NCBI GenBank assembly: GCA_021845825.1
Contig: JAJZVF010000006.1
Location: 1 to 36,477 of the forward strand
Origin: Pseudomonadota bacterium
Lineage (GTDB): Bacteria; Pseudomonadota; Gammaproteobacteria; Steroidobacterales; Steroidobacteraceae
Reading direction: 5' to 3'
DNA: 36,477 nucleotides
Shown: piece by piece, positions 12,830 to 22,040 of the stretch
How positions within the stretch are numbered: position 1 is the stretch's first letter
Layout of the letters: the number at the start of each line of letters is the position of its first letter
Made by a program: the position numbers and the translations under genes
Notes under the pieces: generated by a model
The model's database searches: none
What the model saw: the letters and a program-made list of their open reading frames with translations, nothing else
What the model was told of the DNA's origin: nothing

Positions 12830-14464
12830 ATGGCGGGTTCAGCCAAACTCAGGCGCGATGCAGGCGTCATCGGCATTCTGTACGCCAGTCTCGGCAGCAT
12901 CATCGGCTCCGGCTGGCTGTTCGGCGCCCTGAATGCCGCCGTTCAGGCCGGACCCCGCAGTGTCTTTTCGTGGATCATCGGCGCAGTCGCCATACTGTTT
13001 CTGGCCTTCGTGTTCGCCGAGCTCGCGACGATGTTCCCGAACTCCGGCGCCCTGGTACACATGACGCACGTGAGCCACGGCGACCTGGCCGGCAAGATCT
13101 GGAGCTGGATCCTGTTCCTCGCGTTCGTCTCCGTGCCGCCCGTGGAAGTCAGCGCGGTTCTCACGTACGCCAACAACTACCTGCCCGGACTGATCAATCC
13201 GCTCACCGGCCTGATGACCGGTACGGGCACAGCACTGGCGGCGCTGCTGCTGGCTGCGGTCGTCGGCTTGAATTTCCTGGCGATCCGCTGGGTCATGGCG
13301 ATCAACAGCGCGGCGACGTGGTGGAAGCTCGTCATTCCGATCGCGACCATCTGCGTGCTGATGGCCTACTCATTCCATCCGCACAACCTGGTTGTCCACA
13401 TTCACAGCACCCCGGTGAGCGGCATGTTCACGGCGGTGGCAACCGCCGGCATCATATTCAGTTTCTTCGGCTTCCAGCAGGCCATCGCGTTGGCCGGAGA
13501 GACGCGTAATCCGAACCGTTACGTGCCGATCGCCCTCATCAGTTCGGTGCTGATCGGCATGGTGATTTATGTCGGTTTGCAGATGTCGTTCATCACGGCG
13601 CTGAATCCGCGGGACTTGAGCGGCGGGTGGGCGCACCTGCATTTCACCGGCATGTTCGGTCCGCTGGCCGCCATCGCCGTGGCGGTCGGGGCATTCTGGT
13701 GGGCGGTGCTTCTTTACGTCGATGCCCTGATCTCGCCGCTCGGGACGGCCTTCATCTACATCACGGCGAGTCCGCGCATCATCATGGCCGCAGGAGAGAT
13801 GGGCAACGCGCCGAAGCGCGTCACCAAGCTGAGCCGCCACGGCGTGCCCTGGATCGGGCTCATCGTCACCTATCTGGTCGGCGTGCTGTTCTTCTTTCCC
13901 TTTCCCTCCTGGCAGAAGCTGGTCTCGGCCGTCTCGCTGATCACGGTCCTCTCGTACAGCATCGGGCCGGTGATCCTGCTGAGCCTGCGTACCTCGCTTC
14001 CGCAGGCGGCGCGTCCGTTCCGGCTCCGGGCGGCGGGCCTGCTGTCGACGACCGCGTTCATTTTGTCCAACTGGATCATCTATTGGACCGGATATGCCGT
14101 GGGCAAGTGGATGTTCGGCGCGGTGTTCGCCTACATCGTGGCGTACCTCTTCTGGTACTTCGCCGTGCGCCGCAGGCCGCTCGCGGAGCTGGGGTGGCGG
14201 CAGGCGTGGTGGATCCCTCCATATCTGGCCGGCATGTGGCTGATCGGTTATCTGGGTCCGCGGGGCGTCATGGGCGGCACAGGCACATTTGGGTTCTTCA
14301 CCGGCATGTGGATCATCGCCGGTTTCAGCCTGCTGGTGCTGTGGGCCGCTCTGCGCGCGGCGCAAGGCTCTGCAGGCGCACAGCGCTGCGCCGATTTCGT
14401 GAAGACACTTGCCTCGAGCGGAGTGGAAACGCCCAGACGTCCCGAAGAGCTGGAAGCACCCTAG
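12830..14464 (+). CDS. APC superfamily amino acid permease
   Basis: 544 aa, ~12 hydrophobic segments; GVIGILYASLGSIIGSGWLFG, FGFQQAIALAGETRNPNRYVPIAL. Confidence 0.88.
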   Translation: MAGSAKLRRDAGVIGILYASLGSIIGSGWLFGALNAAVQAGPRSVFSWIIGAVAILFLAFVFAELATMFPNSGALVHMTHVSHGDLAGKIWSWILFLAFVSVPPVEVSAVLTYANNYLPGLINPLTGLMTGTGTALAALLLAAVVGLNFLAIRWVMAINSAATWWKLVIPIATICVLMAYSFHPHNLVVHIHSTPVSGMFTAVATAGIIFSFFGFQQAIALAGETRNPNRYVPIALISSVLIGMVIYVGLQMSFITALNPRDLSGGWAHLHFTGMFGPLAAIAVAVGAFWWAVLLYVDALISPLGTAFIYITASPRIIMAAGEMGNAPKRVTKLSRHGVPWIGLIVTYLVGVLFFFPFPSWQKLVSAVSLITVLSYSIGPVILLSLRTSLPQAARPFRLRAAGLLSTTAFILSNWIIYWTGYAVGKWMFGAVFAYIVAYLFWYFAVRRRPLAELGWRQAWWIPPYLAGMWLIGYLGPRGVMGGTGTFGFFTGMWIIAGFSLLVLWAALRAAQGSAGAQRCADFVKTLASSGVETPRRPEELEAP

Positions 14465-14530
14465 GTCCGCCCGCCGCCGGCATCAAAGGAGTTGTCGGCT
14501 CGATGCCGCGGTACTCCTGGGGCGCAGATC

Positions 14531-14986
14531 TCAGCGCCTAGGCGATGAGGACTGCGTCGGCTGCGGCCACTGAGGCCACTGCGGCAGTCCGTCGGTGATT
14601 TCGTAGTAATCGCCTTTGTCCGCCACGAAGATATGGGTCGCGGACCCGAGGCCCGTGGGACTATCGAGAGCGCCGGCCCAGATGCTGATGTGGCGGCCAT
14701 GCGCAGGCTTCCAGAACAGCTGCGAGCCGCAGGTGCCGCAGAACCCCCGCTGCGCGCCCTCGGAGGACGGGTACCAGCGCAGGCTTTCGGCCGAGATCAG
14801 CCGCAGCTTCTCGGGGGCGCAGGCGGTGGCTGCGGCGAAATGCCCGCTCGCCCGGCGGCACAGGGTGCAGTGGCAATAGACGATCGGGCGAAGTGGACCG
14901 CATACCTCGAAGCGCACCCCTGTGCACAAGCACCGGCCGAGCGCGCTGGCGCCCCGGGATTGCTCCGTAGACTGAGCATCGGACAT
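14531..14986 (-). CDS. GFA (glutathione-dependent formaldehyde-activating/CENP-V) family protein
   Basis: Zinc-site cysteines CLCTGVRFEV...YCHCTLCRRASG...FCGTCGSQLFW; start at internal ATG MSDAQSTEQS (14986). Confidence 0.88.
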   Translation of the reverse strand: MSDAQSTEQSRGASALGRCLCTGVRFEVCGPLRPIVYCHCTLCRRASGHFAAATACAPEKLRLISAESLRWYPSSEGAQRGFCGTCGSQLFWKPAHGRHISIWAGALDSPTGLGSATHIFVADKGDYYEITDGLPQWPQWPQPTQSSSPRR

Positions 14987-15047
14987 ATCGGCCTCCGGAG
15001 TCGGGACAATGGAACGACCGCGCTCATCAAGCGTCGCGCCGAGTCTC

Positions 15048-15797
15048 TCAGCCGGCATCGGCCCGCGCCTGACCGGAAGCGACGTCCGCACGCTCCATCC
15101 GCGCCACGGTACTCTCGATCCAGGACTGTATCTCCCGGTTGACCTCGCGCGGATCGCGGCCGGCGGCGGCTACCGGCTTGCCGATGGCCACCCGAATCGT
15201 GCCCGGCTTCTTGAGCAAGCCCCGCCGCGGCCAAAAGCTGCCGGCATTGTGCGCCACCGGTAGCAAAAGCTTGCCGGTCTCGGCGGCGAGCAGCGCCCCG
15301 CTCACCCCGTAGCGCCGGGTCTGGCCTGGTGACATGCGTGTGCCTTCCGGGAAGATAATGATCCAGTCACCCTCGGCCAATCGCTCCTTGCCCTGGGCGA
15401 TGACCTGTCCGACGGCGGAACGGCCGGACTTGCGGTCGATGGCGATCGCATGCACCTGCCGGATGCCCCAGCCGACCACGGGGATCCAGGTGAGCTCGCG
15501 TTTCAGCACCCAGACCTGGCGGGGAAACACCAGCGACATGGCAATGGTTTCCCACGAAGAGGAATGCTTCCATAGCGCGATGTGATTGTCAGCGGGCAGG
15601 TTTTCCAGGCCTTCGATCCGATAGTCCAGCCGACAAGTCCACTTGAGCGCCGTGAGCAGCACCCGTGCCCACACTCTGATCAGAGTGAAGCGGCGCCGGA
15701 ACGGCAGCACCGAGCACGCGATCACGAAGAAGATCGCGTAAAAAAACGTCCACAGGAAGAGGAATAACGTGAAGACGAGCGAGCGCAGAAACTGCAT
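15048..15797 (-). CDS. 1-acyl-sn-glycerol-3-phosphate acyltransferase (PlsC-like)
   Basis: N-terminal TM; KHSSSWETIAM acyltransferase motif I, IIIFPEGTRMSPG motif III. Confidence 0.9.
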   Translation of the reverse strand: MQFLRSLVFTLFLFLWTFFYAIFFVIACSVLPFRRRFTLIRVWARVLLTALKWTCRLDYRIEGLENLPADNHIALWKHSSSWETIAMSLVFPRQVWVLKRELTWIPVVGWGIRQVHAIAIDRKSGRSAVGQVIAQGKERLAEGDWIIIFPEGTRMSPGQTRRYGVSGALLAAETGKLLLPVAHNAGSFWPRRGLLKKPGTIRVAIGKPVAAAGRDPREVNREIQSWIESTVARMERADVASGQARADAG

Positions 15798-15828
15798 GGT
15801 GCCGGGTCTCGAAGGAGCGCAGCCGTAA

Positions 15829-15909
15829 AGCGGATTTCCCCGGGCCCCGGGAACGCCTGCAAGGCCATACCGGCGACGGCCCGGGGAAATCCGCTCAAGG
15901 GCGCGGTCC
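15829..15909. repeat. Intergenic inverted-repeat element, copy 1
   Basis: Perfect 18-bp arms AGCGGATTTCCCCGGGCC (15829-15846) / GGCCCGGGGAAATCCGCT (15878-15895), 31-nt loop; tail CTCAAGGGCGCGGTCCG shared with the copy near 19653. Confidence 0.75.
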
Positions 15910-15943
15910 GATGTTCATTTCACCGAAGGATTCCTGGCGTCGC

Positions 15944-18205
15944 TCACCCCGGCAGCCGGGACAAGTCCGCCACGCCGGCGAACAGATCGCGCATGTGCGC
16001 AAGCAGCGCCAGCCGGTTGGTGCGCAGTCGTGGGTCTTCGTCCATGACCATCACTGCATCGAAAAAAGCGTCCACCGCGGGCCGCAGGGCCGCCAGCTCC
16101 GTGAGCGCGCCGGCATAATCGCGCCGGGCCGTAGCCGCCGAGACCGTGCCGCGCAGCGCATCGATGGACTCGAAAAGGCTCCGCTCGGCCGGCTCTTCGA
16201 GCAGAGCCGGATCGACCGGGGAGGCTGCGCCCCCGGCCGCTCGCCCGCCGCTGCGCGGCTCAGGTGTCTCGGCCCGGGCTTGCTCGCCTGACTTCCTCAG
16301 GAGGTTGGCCACGCGCTTGTTGGCCGCCGTGAGGCTCGCCGCCTCCGGCAGCGCCAGAAATTCGCTGAGCGCCTTCAGCCGCCGATCGAAATCCATGGGC
16401 GAAGCAGGCCGTGTCGCGAGCACCGCGTCGAACATCTCCGTAGTGAACGGTCCTTTGACCGCATCGTTCTCAAGATAGTAGGCGCGCAAGCGCTCGAGCA
16501 CATAGTCATACAGCTCCTCGGCCACTGCATCGATCGACAGGGCCGGTGCGGCCTTGCCCGTCGGCAACGCGATCCGCTCGATGTCCGCCTGCGCGAGGCC
16601 GACCGCATGCCGCAGCAGCCCCGCCAGGTCGAGATCGAGACGCCTCTCGAGCAGGATGCGTGTGAGTCCGATGGCTGCCCGGCGCAACCCGAAGGGATCC
16701 TTCGTGCCGCTCGGCTTGCTGCCGAGCGCGAATATCCCCGCCAGGGTATCGAGCTTATCGGCGATGGCGATCACCATGCCGGTGCCTGTCAGCGGCAGCG
16801 CGTCGCCCGCGCCGCGCGGCAGGTAGTGCTCCCGGAGGGCGGCGGCCACTTCCGGATCCTCCCCATCGGCCAGCGCGTAGTGGGCGCCCATGATGCCCTG
16901 CAGCTCGGGAAATTCGCCGACCATGGCCGACAGCAGGTCGCACTTGCACAGGCTCGCCGCGCGCTCCGCCTGTGCCACGGACTGTCCGGTCGCCCCGGCG
17001 ACCTCGATCGCCAGCACGCGGATGCGCCGGCTGCGGTCACCGAGTGAGCCAAGCCTCGCCTGGAAAGTGACCGTATCCAGGTCCGCGATGCGGGCCGCGA
17101 GCGGGGTCCTGCGATCCTGGTCCCAGAAAAACGCCGCATCGGCGAGGCGCGGGCGCACCACGCGTTCGTTGCCTTCGATCACCTTGGCGGGCTCGCGGCT
17201 CTCGAGGTTGGCGACCGCGACGAAACAAGGCAACAGAGCGCCGTCCATGCTCTCCACGGGGAAATATCTCTGGTGATCCTCCAGGGTGGAAATCAGCACC
17301 TCGCGCGGCAGCCCGAGAAAGCGCGGCTCGAAACGGCCGGCGAGTGGCACGGGCCACTCGACCAGCGCGGTGACCTCATCGAGCAGCGCCTCGCGCATCA
17401 GCGCCCGCCCGCCGAGTCCGGCGGCGGCGGTCGCGACCCGCTCGCGCACCCGCTCGCGGCGGACCGCGAAGTCTGCAATCACGTGGCCGTGCCCGCCCAG
17501 CGAGCGCTCGTAGGCCGCGGGAGTCGAAAGCGCGAGCGGCTTTGGCGCATGAAAGCGATGACCGCGAGTCAGCTTGCCCGCCGGGATATCGAACAGCGTA
17601 GCGGGCACGACTTCCCGGCCATACAACATGACGATCCAGTGCACGGGCCGCACGAATTCCACCTCGCCTGCACCCCAACGCATCCGCCGCTGGATGGGCA
17701 GCGCATCGAGAGCGGTGCGCACCAGGTCGGGCAGCAGCTGCACGGCGGAGGCGCCGGGCTTGACCCCGGCGTAATAAAGGAATGCCCCCTTGCCCTCCTC
17801 GCGGCGCTCGAGCACATTCCAGGCCACGCCGCAGCCGGCGGCGAACGCCTGCGCGGCCCGGGTCGGCTGACCGGCCGCATCGAATGCCGCGTTGACCGGT
17901 GGGCCGCGCCGCTCGATTCTCTGGTCCGGCTGGCGGACTGCGAGCCGCCTGACGAGCACCGCCAGCCGCCGAGGCGAAGCGAATGATTTGACCTCCCCGT
18001 GGGCGAGATCGGCCTTCGACAGGCCGTTCGACAGGCCGGCGGCGAATGCCTGCTCCAGAGCACGTAATGCCTTCGGCGGGAGCTCTTCCGTGCCAATCTC
18101 AACCAGGAAATCGTGTTTTTCGACAGTGCCCGTGCCATCCCGGGACACGACGCTTCGAGGCTGGCGCTTGGCGCCGCTTGAAATTGCTCCCGGAGATTCC
18201 GTCAT
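15944..18205 (-). CDS. glyS: Glycine--tRNA ligase beta subunit
   Basis: [25 protein letters not shown]-terminus; [24 protein letters not shown]-terminal DALRG...[18 protein letters not shown]. Confidence 0.96.
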   Translation of the reverse strand: MTESPGAISSGAKRQPRSVVSRDGTGTVEKHDFLVEIGTEELPPKALRALEQAFAAGLSNGLSKADLAHGEVKSFASPRRLAVLVRRLAVRQPDQRIERRGPPVNAAFDAAGQPTRAAQAFAAGCGVAWNVLERREEGKGAFLYYAGVKPGASAVQLLPDLVRTALDALPIQRRMRWGAGEVEFVRPVHWIVMLYGREVVPATLFDIPAGKLTRGHRFHAPKPLALSTPAAYERSLGGHGHVIADFAVRRERVRERVATAAAGLGGRALMREALLDEVTALVEWPVPLAGRFEPRFLGLPREVLISTLEDHQRYFPVESMDGALLPCFVAVANLESREPAKVIEGNERVVRPRLADAAFFWDQDRRTPLAARIADLDTVTFQARLGSLGDRSRRIRVLAIEVAGATGQSVAQAERAASLCKCDLLSAMVGEFPELQGIMGAHYALADGEDPEVAAALREHYLPRGAGDALPLTGTGMVIAIADKLDTLAGIFALGSKPSGTKDPFGLRRAAIGLTRILLERRLDLDLAGLLRHAVGLAQADIERIALPTGKAAPALSIDAVAEELYDYVLERLRAYYLENDAVKGPFTTEMFDAVLATRPASPMDFDRRLKALSEFLALPEAASLTAANKRVANLLRKSGEQARAETPEPRSGGRAAGGAASPVDPALLEEPAERSLFESIDALRGTVSAATARRDYAGALTELAALRPAVDAFFDAVMVMDEDPRLRTNRLALLAHMRDLFAGVADLSRLPG

Positions 18206-19182
18206 GGATCGGCCCTCAACCGGGTGGCGCCTGAGCCGTCCTCGACCGCAGGCCGGACCACGGCGTCGCGCGCGGGTCGACGGCTTTGCAGGATCGGAAA
18301 GCCCAATGCCTGCCGGCTGTCGTAATAGGCGCGCGCCACGCCGCTTGCCAGCGCGCGCATGCGCAGGATGTAGCGTTGGCGCTCCGTCACGGAGATCGCG
18401 CGCCGTGCATCGAGCAGATTGAACGTGTGCGAGGCTTTGAGCACCTGCTCATAGGCCGGCAGCGGCAGACCTTGCTCGAGCAGTGCCCGGCAGCCGTGCT
18501 CGTAGTCCTCGAAATGGCGGAACAGTGTCGCAACGTCGGCCCGCTCGAAGTTGTACTTGGACTGCTCCACCTCGTTTTGGTGAAACACGTCGCCATAGGT
18601 CATTCTGCCGAGCGGACCGTCGGTCCACAGGATGTCGTACAGGCTTTCAACCCCCTGCAGGTACATGGCCAGCCGCTCCAGGCCATAAGTGATCTCGCCG
18701 GTGACCGGCCGGCAGTCGAGGCCGCCGACTTGTTGGAAGTAGGTGAACTGGGTCACTTCCATCCCGTTGAGCCATACTTCCCAGCCGAGTCCCCAGGCTC
18801 CGAGCGTCGGCGATTCCCAGTTGTCCTCGACGAAGCGCACGTCGTGCACCAGCGGATCGAGCCCGAGCGCGCGCAGGCTCCCAAGGTATTGCTCGAGGAT
18901 GTCCGCCGGCGAGGGCTTGATCACGACCTGGAACTGATAGTAGTGCTGCAGGCGGAAGGGATTCTCGCCGTAACGGCCGTCGGTCGGCCGGCGGGACGGC
19001 TGGGTGTAGGCGGCGCTCCAGGGCTCCGGTCCGATCGAGCGCAGGAAGGTCGCCGTATGAAAGGTGCCGGCGCCGACTTCCATATCATAGGGCTGCAGAA
19101 CGATGCAGCCCCGGTCGGACCAGTATTGCTGCAGGGCGAAGATCAGCTCCTGAAAGGTACGAGGCAGGGTCGCGGTCTTCAT
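18202..19182 (-). CDS. glyQ: Glycine--tRNA ligase alpha subunit
   Basis: [77 protein letters not shown]; overlaps glyS start by 4 nt. Confidence 0.97.
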   Translation of the reverse strand: MKTATLPRTFQELIFALQQYWSDRGCIVLQPYDMEVGAGTFHTATFLRSIGPEPWSAAYTQPSRRPTDGRYGENPFRLQHYYQFQVVIKPSPADILEQYLGSLRALGLDPLVHDVRFVEDNWESPTLGAWGLGWEVWLNGMEVTQFTYFQQVGGLDCRPVTGEITYGLERLAMYLQGVESLYDILWTDGPLGRMTYGDVFHQNEVEQSKYNFERADVATLFRHFEDYEHGCRALLEQGLPLPAYEQVLKASHTFNLLDARRAISVTERQRYILRMRALASGVARAYYDSRQALGFPILQSRRPARDAVVRPAVEDGSGATRLRADP

Positions 19183-19274
19183 CACCTGATCAAATGAGCA
19201 AAACGGCTCGCGAGTATAGCGAAGACCCGCAATTCTCGACTGCCACGCTACGTGGCGATCATGCAATTTGACAT

Positions 19275-19291
19275 TGCACAATCTTGGCGCG
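19275..19291. promoter_or_regulatory. NtrC-binding-site-like sequence, distal
   Basis: TGCACAATCTTGGCGCG versus the NtrC-type dyad TGCACCA-N3-TGGTGCA (3 mismatches). Confidence 0.5.
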
Positions 19292-19305
19292 TTTCTTCTT
19301 GAAAT

Positions 19306-19322
19306 TGCACCATTTTAAAGCA
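19306..19322. promoter_or_regulatory. NtrC-binding-site-like sequence, proximal
   Basis: TGCACCATTTTAAAGCA; perfect left half-site, degenerate right half; 31 bp from the distal site. Confidence 0.5.
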
Positions 19323-19372
19323 TTTGATCCATGTTGATTTTATAACCATTTGATTTTTAAGAAACTATATTC

Positions 19373-19388
19373 TGGCACAAAGTATGCA
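19373..19388 (+). promoter_or_regulatory. Sigma54 (-24/-12) promoter upstream of glnA
   Basis: TGGCAC-AAAGT-ATGCA with correct 12-bp GG-to-GC spacing versus TGGCAC-N5-TTGCA (one mismatch). Confidence 0.72.
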
Positions 19389-19401
19389 CTATCATGGTGC
19401 T
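19385..19401. promoter_or_regulatory. NtrC-binding-site-like sequence overlapping the core promoter
   Basis: TGCACTATCATGGTGCT, one of the best dyad matches to TGCACCA-N3-TGGTGCA (2 mismatches). Confidence 0.6.
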
Positions 19402-19468
19402 GAGTTATTCAAGCTCTATTTTGCATTATTTACGAAATATGGCGCTGCGGCTGAGGAATGCGGCCGCA

Positions 19469-19683
19469 GAGCGGATTTTTCCCGGATGCTTAAGGGACGT
19501 GGTCGCGCCAGCTCACCAGTTCGCCGCAAGCGATGGGGTCGAATATGCGGGGCTGCGCGGGTCTTTGAGTGCCGCAGCCGCAAGGCCCGCAGAGGGTGCG
19601 GGGGAGCCGGTCCTGCCCCCAAGGCAGGACAATGCGACGCGCCTGATGGCGTCCCGGGAAAATCCGCTCAAGGGCACGTTCCG
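19469..19683. repeat. Intergenic inverted-repeat element, copy 2, in the glnA 5' leader
   Basis: GAGCGGATTTTTCCCGG (19469-19485) and CCGGGAAAATCCGCTC (19654-19669) are inverted repeats with one bulged base; right end shares 28/31 nt with copy 1. Confidence 0.7.
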
Positions 19684-19746
19684 TTTGCGATCCGGCGGCG
19701 CGGCTCGTGAATGATGCGGACTCCACCTTATGTTCCCGGAGGCGAT

Positions 19747-21156
19747 ATGACACCGACCGATGTAATCAAGTTGATCAAGGACAAAGACGTCAAGTTTGCG
19801 GATCTGCGCTTCACCGACAGCCGTGGCAAGGAACAGCACGTGACCATTCCGGCACGTCTGGTCGACGAGGATCTGTTCCGCGACGGCAAGATGTTCGACG
19901 GCTCGTCCATCGCGGGCTGGAAGGGCATCAACGAGTCGGACATGATCCTCATGCCCGAGGCGGACACGGCGGTGCTCGACCCTTTCTTCGATGAGACCAC
20001 GGTCAACATCCGTTGCGATGTCGTCGAGCCGGCCACCATGCAGGGCTATGAGCGCGATCCGCGCTCGCTCGCCAAGCGCGCGGAGGCGTACCTGAAATCC
20101 ACCGGCATCGCCGACGGCGCGATGTTCGGCCCCGAGAACGAGTTCTTCATTTTCGACAGCGTACGCTTCGGCAACGAAATGCGCGGCAGCTTCTACGCCA
20201 TCGACTCCGTGCAGGGTGCGTGGAGCTCGGGAGCGGAATACGCCGAGGGCAACATGGGGCATCGTCCGGGCATCAAGGGCGGCTATTTCCCGGTACCTCC
20301 GGTCGACGCCTACCAGGATATCCGCTCGGCGATGTGTCTGGCGTGCGAGGAACTCGGCCTGAAAGTCGAGGTTCATCACCACGAAGTGGCCACCGGCGGC
20401 CAGGCCGAGATCGGCGTCGGCGCCGGCACACTGGTCAAGAAGGCGGACCAGGTCCAGATCCTGAAGTACGCGGTACTCAACGTCGCGCAGCGCTATGGGA
20501 AGACCGCTACGTTCATGCCGAAGCCCCTGGTCGGTGACAACGGCAGTGGCATGCACGTGCACCAGTCGCTGCAAAAAGAAGGCAAGGCGCTGTTTGCCGG
20601 CGACAAGTACGGCGGGCTCTCGGAGACCGCGCTGTACTACATCGGCGGCATCATCAAGCACGCCAAGGCTCTAAACGCCTTCACGAACGCCGGAACCAAC
20701 AGCTACAAGCGCCTGGTGCCCGGTTTCGAGGCGCCCGTCATGCTCGCCTATTCCGCGCGCAACCGCTCGGCGTCCATCCGCATCCCCTGGGTGTCGAATC
20801 CGAAGGCGCGCCGCATCGAAGTGCGTTTCCCCGACTCGAGCGCCAACCCCTATTTTGCCTTCGCCGCCATGATGCTGGCCGGCCTGGACGGTATCCAGAA
20901 CAAGATCCACCCCGGCGAGCCCGCCGACAAGGATCTCTATGACCTCGAGCCCGAGGAGGCCAGGCACATCCCCACCGTGTGCCACTCGCTGGACATGGCG
21001 CTCGAGCACCTCGACAAGGACCGTGAGTTCCTGACGCGCGGCGGGGTGTTTACCAACGACGTGATCGATGCCTACATCGGCCTGAAGATACAGGAGGTAA
21101 CCAGGTTCCGGATGGCTACGCACCCGGTCGAGCTGGAGATGTACTACAGCTGCTGA
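19747..21156 (+). CDS. glnA: Glutamine synthetase type I
   Basis: [67 protein letters not shown]; adenylylation-type loop [18 protein letters not shown]. Confidence 0.98.
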   Translation: MTPTDVIKLIKDKDVKFADLRFTDSRGKEQHVTIPARLVDEDLFRDGKMFDGSSIAGWKGINESDMILMPEADTAVLDPFFDETTVNIRCDVVEPATMQGYERDPRSLAKRAEAYLKSTGIADGAMFGPENEFFIFDSVRFGNEMRGSFYAIDSVQGAWSSGAEYAEGNMGHRPGIKGGYFPVPPVDAYQDIRSAMCLACEELGLKVEVHHHEVATGGQAEIGVGAGTLVKKADQVQILKYAVLNVAQRYGKTATFMPKPLVGDNGSGMHVHQSLQKEGKALFAGDKYGGLSETALYYIGGIIKHAKALNAFTNAGTNSYKRLVPGFEAPVMLAYSARNRSASIRIPWVSNPKARRIEVRFPDSSANPYFAFAAMMLAGLDGIQNKIHPGEPADKDLYDLEPEEARHIPTVCHSLDMALEHLDKDREFLTRGGVFTNDVIDAYIGLKIQEVTRFRMATHPVELEMYYSC

Positions 21157-21188
21157 TCGGATCGTGAACGCGACGCGCTCATTCACCA

Positions 21189-21219
21189 CCGGAGCCTCTT
21201 CGCCGAGGAGAGGCTCCGG
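21189..21219 (+). terminator. GC-rich hairpin downstream of glnA (possible terminator)
   Basis: CCGGAGCCTCT / AGAGGCTCCGG perfect 11-bp stem, 9-nt loop; no U-tract, so function is uncertain. Confidence 0.45.
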
Positions 21220-21407
21220 GGTGGGCGCGGAGTCTTCAGCGAGGACACAGGAGGTGTCCTCGAGCCGCGGCAGCGCCGAGGCCGCGCGCCTGGCGTCCGG
21301 CCGCGAACGACGGATGAAGTTCGTGGCTGAAGCGCCGCACATGCCGCTTACTTGTCATATTCCGTCGCCTTTGTCCTCGGTCGCAAATCGGTCTATCCTC
21401 CTAACCC

Positions 21408-22004
21408 ATGCGCGCCACCCGATCGACCCCTTCTCGGCCGCTCCTCCTCGCCGTCCTCGTCTGTGTCGGCTCCACGGCGCTGGCGGGCAACGGCAATCCG
21501 GTGACGGTGTACAAGTGGGTCGACGCTCACGGAGTCGTCCATTACAGCGACCAGCCGCGTCCGGGCGCGAAGAAGCTGCAGATCGCCGGCGCCCAGACCT
21601 TCTCCGCGCCCCCGGCGCCCGTGGTGCTGTCCTCGTCCGCTGCGCCGCAGTCTGCCGCAACGTCCCGGGGCTATCGAAGCTGCACGATCGCGCAGCCCCG
21701 CGATCAGCAGATGCTGATGAACGTCTACAAAGCGACGGCGGTCGTGAGTACCGATCCGCCGTTGCGGCCCGGAAACCGGATTCGTCTGTTTTACGACGGC
21801 CGCCAGCTCCCCGGCGGCGGCTCCTCTTTCACGTTTCCGGTGAACCGAGGCCAACATACCGTCTCGGCCGTCGTCGTGGACCGCTTCGGCCAGATTCTGT
21901 GCGAGACCTCCACGGTGACGTTCTACGTGCACCAGCCGTCCGTTCTCAACCCGTACAGTCCCCTCTTTCATCACCCGCCGCCACGGCCGCCGCCGGGCCG
22001 TTGA
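21408..22004 (+). CDS. DUF4124 domain-containing secreted protein
   Basis: Signal peptide LLLAVLVCVGSTALA; YKWVDAHGVVHYSDQPRPGAKKLQI is a DUF4124 signature; Pro-rich C-terminus. Confidence 0.85.
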   Translation: MRATRSTPSRPLLLAVLVCVGSTALAGNGNPVTVYKWVDAHGVVHYSDQPRPGAKKLQIAGAQTFSAPPAPVVLSSSAAPQSAATSRGYRSCTIAQPRDQQMLMNVYKATAVVSTDPPLRPGNRIRLFYDGRQLPGGGSSFTFPVNRGQHTVSAVVVDRFGQILCETSTVTFYVHQPSVLNPYSPLFHHPPPRPPPGR

Positions 22005-22040
22005 CGCCGCAGGCGCGCACCGAATCGCCGGGAGGCCGCC

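Noticed and set aside
13370-14541. 331-aa minus and 304-aa plus ORFs over the APC permease
   Set aside because: Shadow ORFs; permease frame has consistent TM pattern.
15048-15797. H-x4-E (KHSSSWE) instead of H-x4-D in the acyltransferase as a novel active site
   Set aside because: KHxSxWE variants are common in bacterial PlsC-like proteins.
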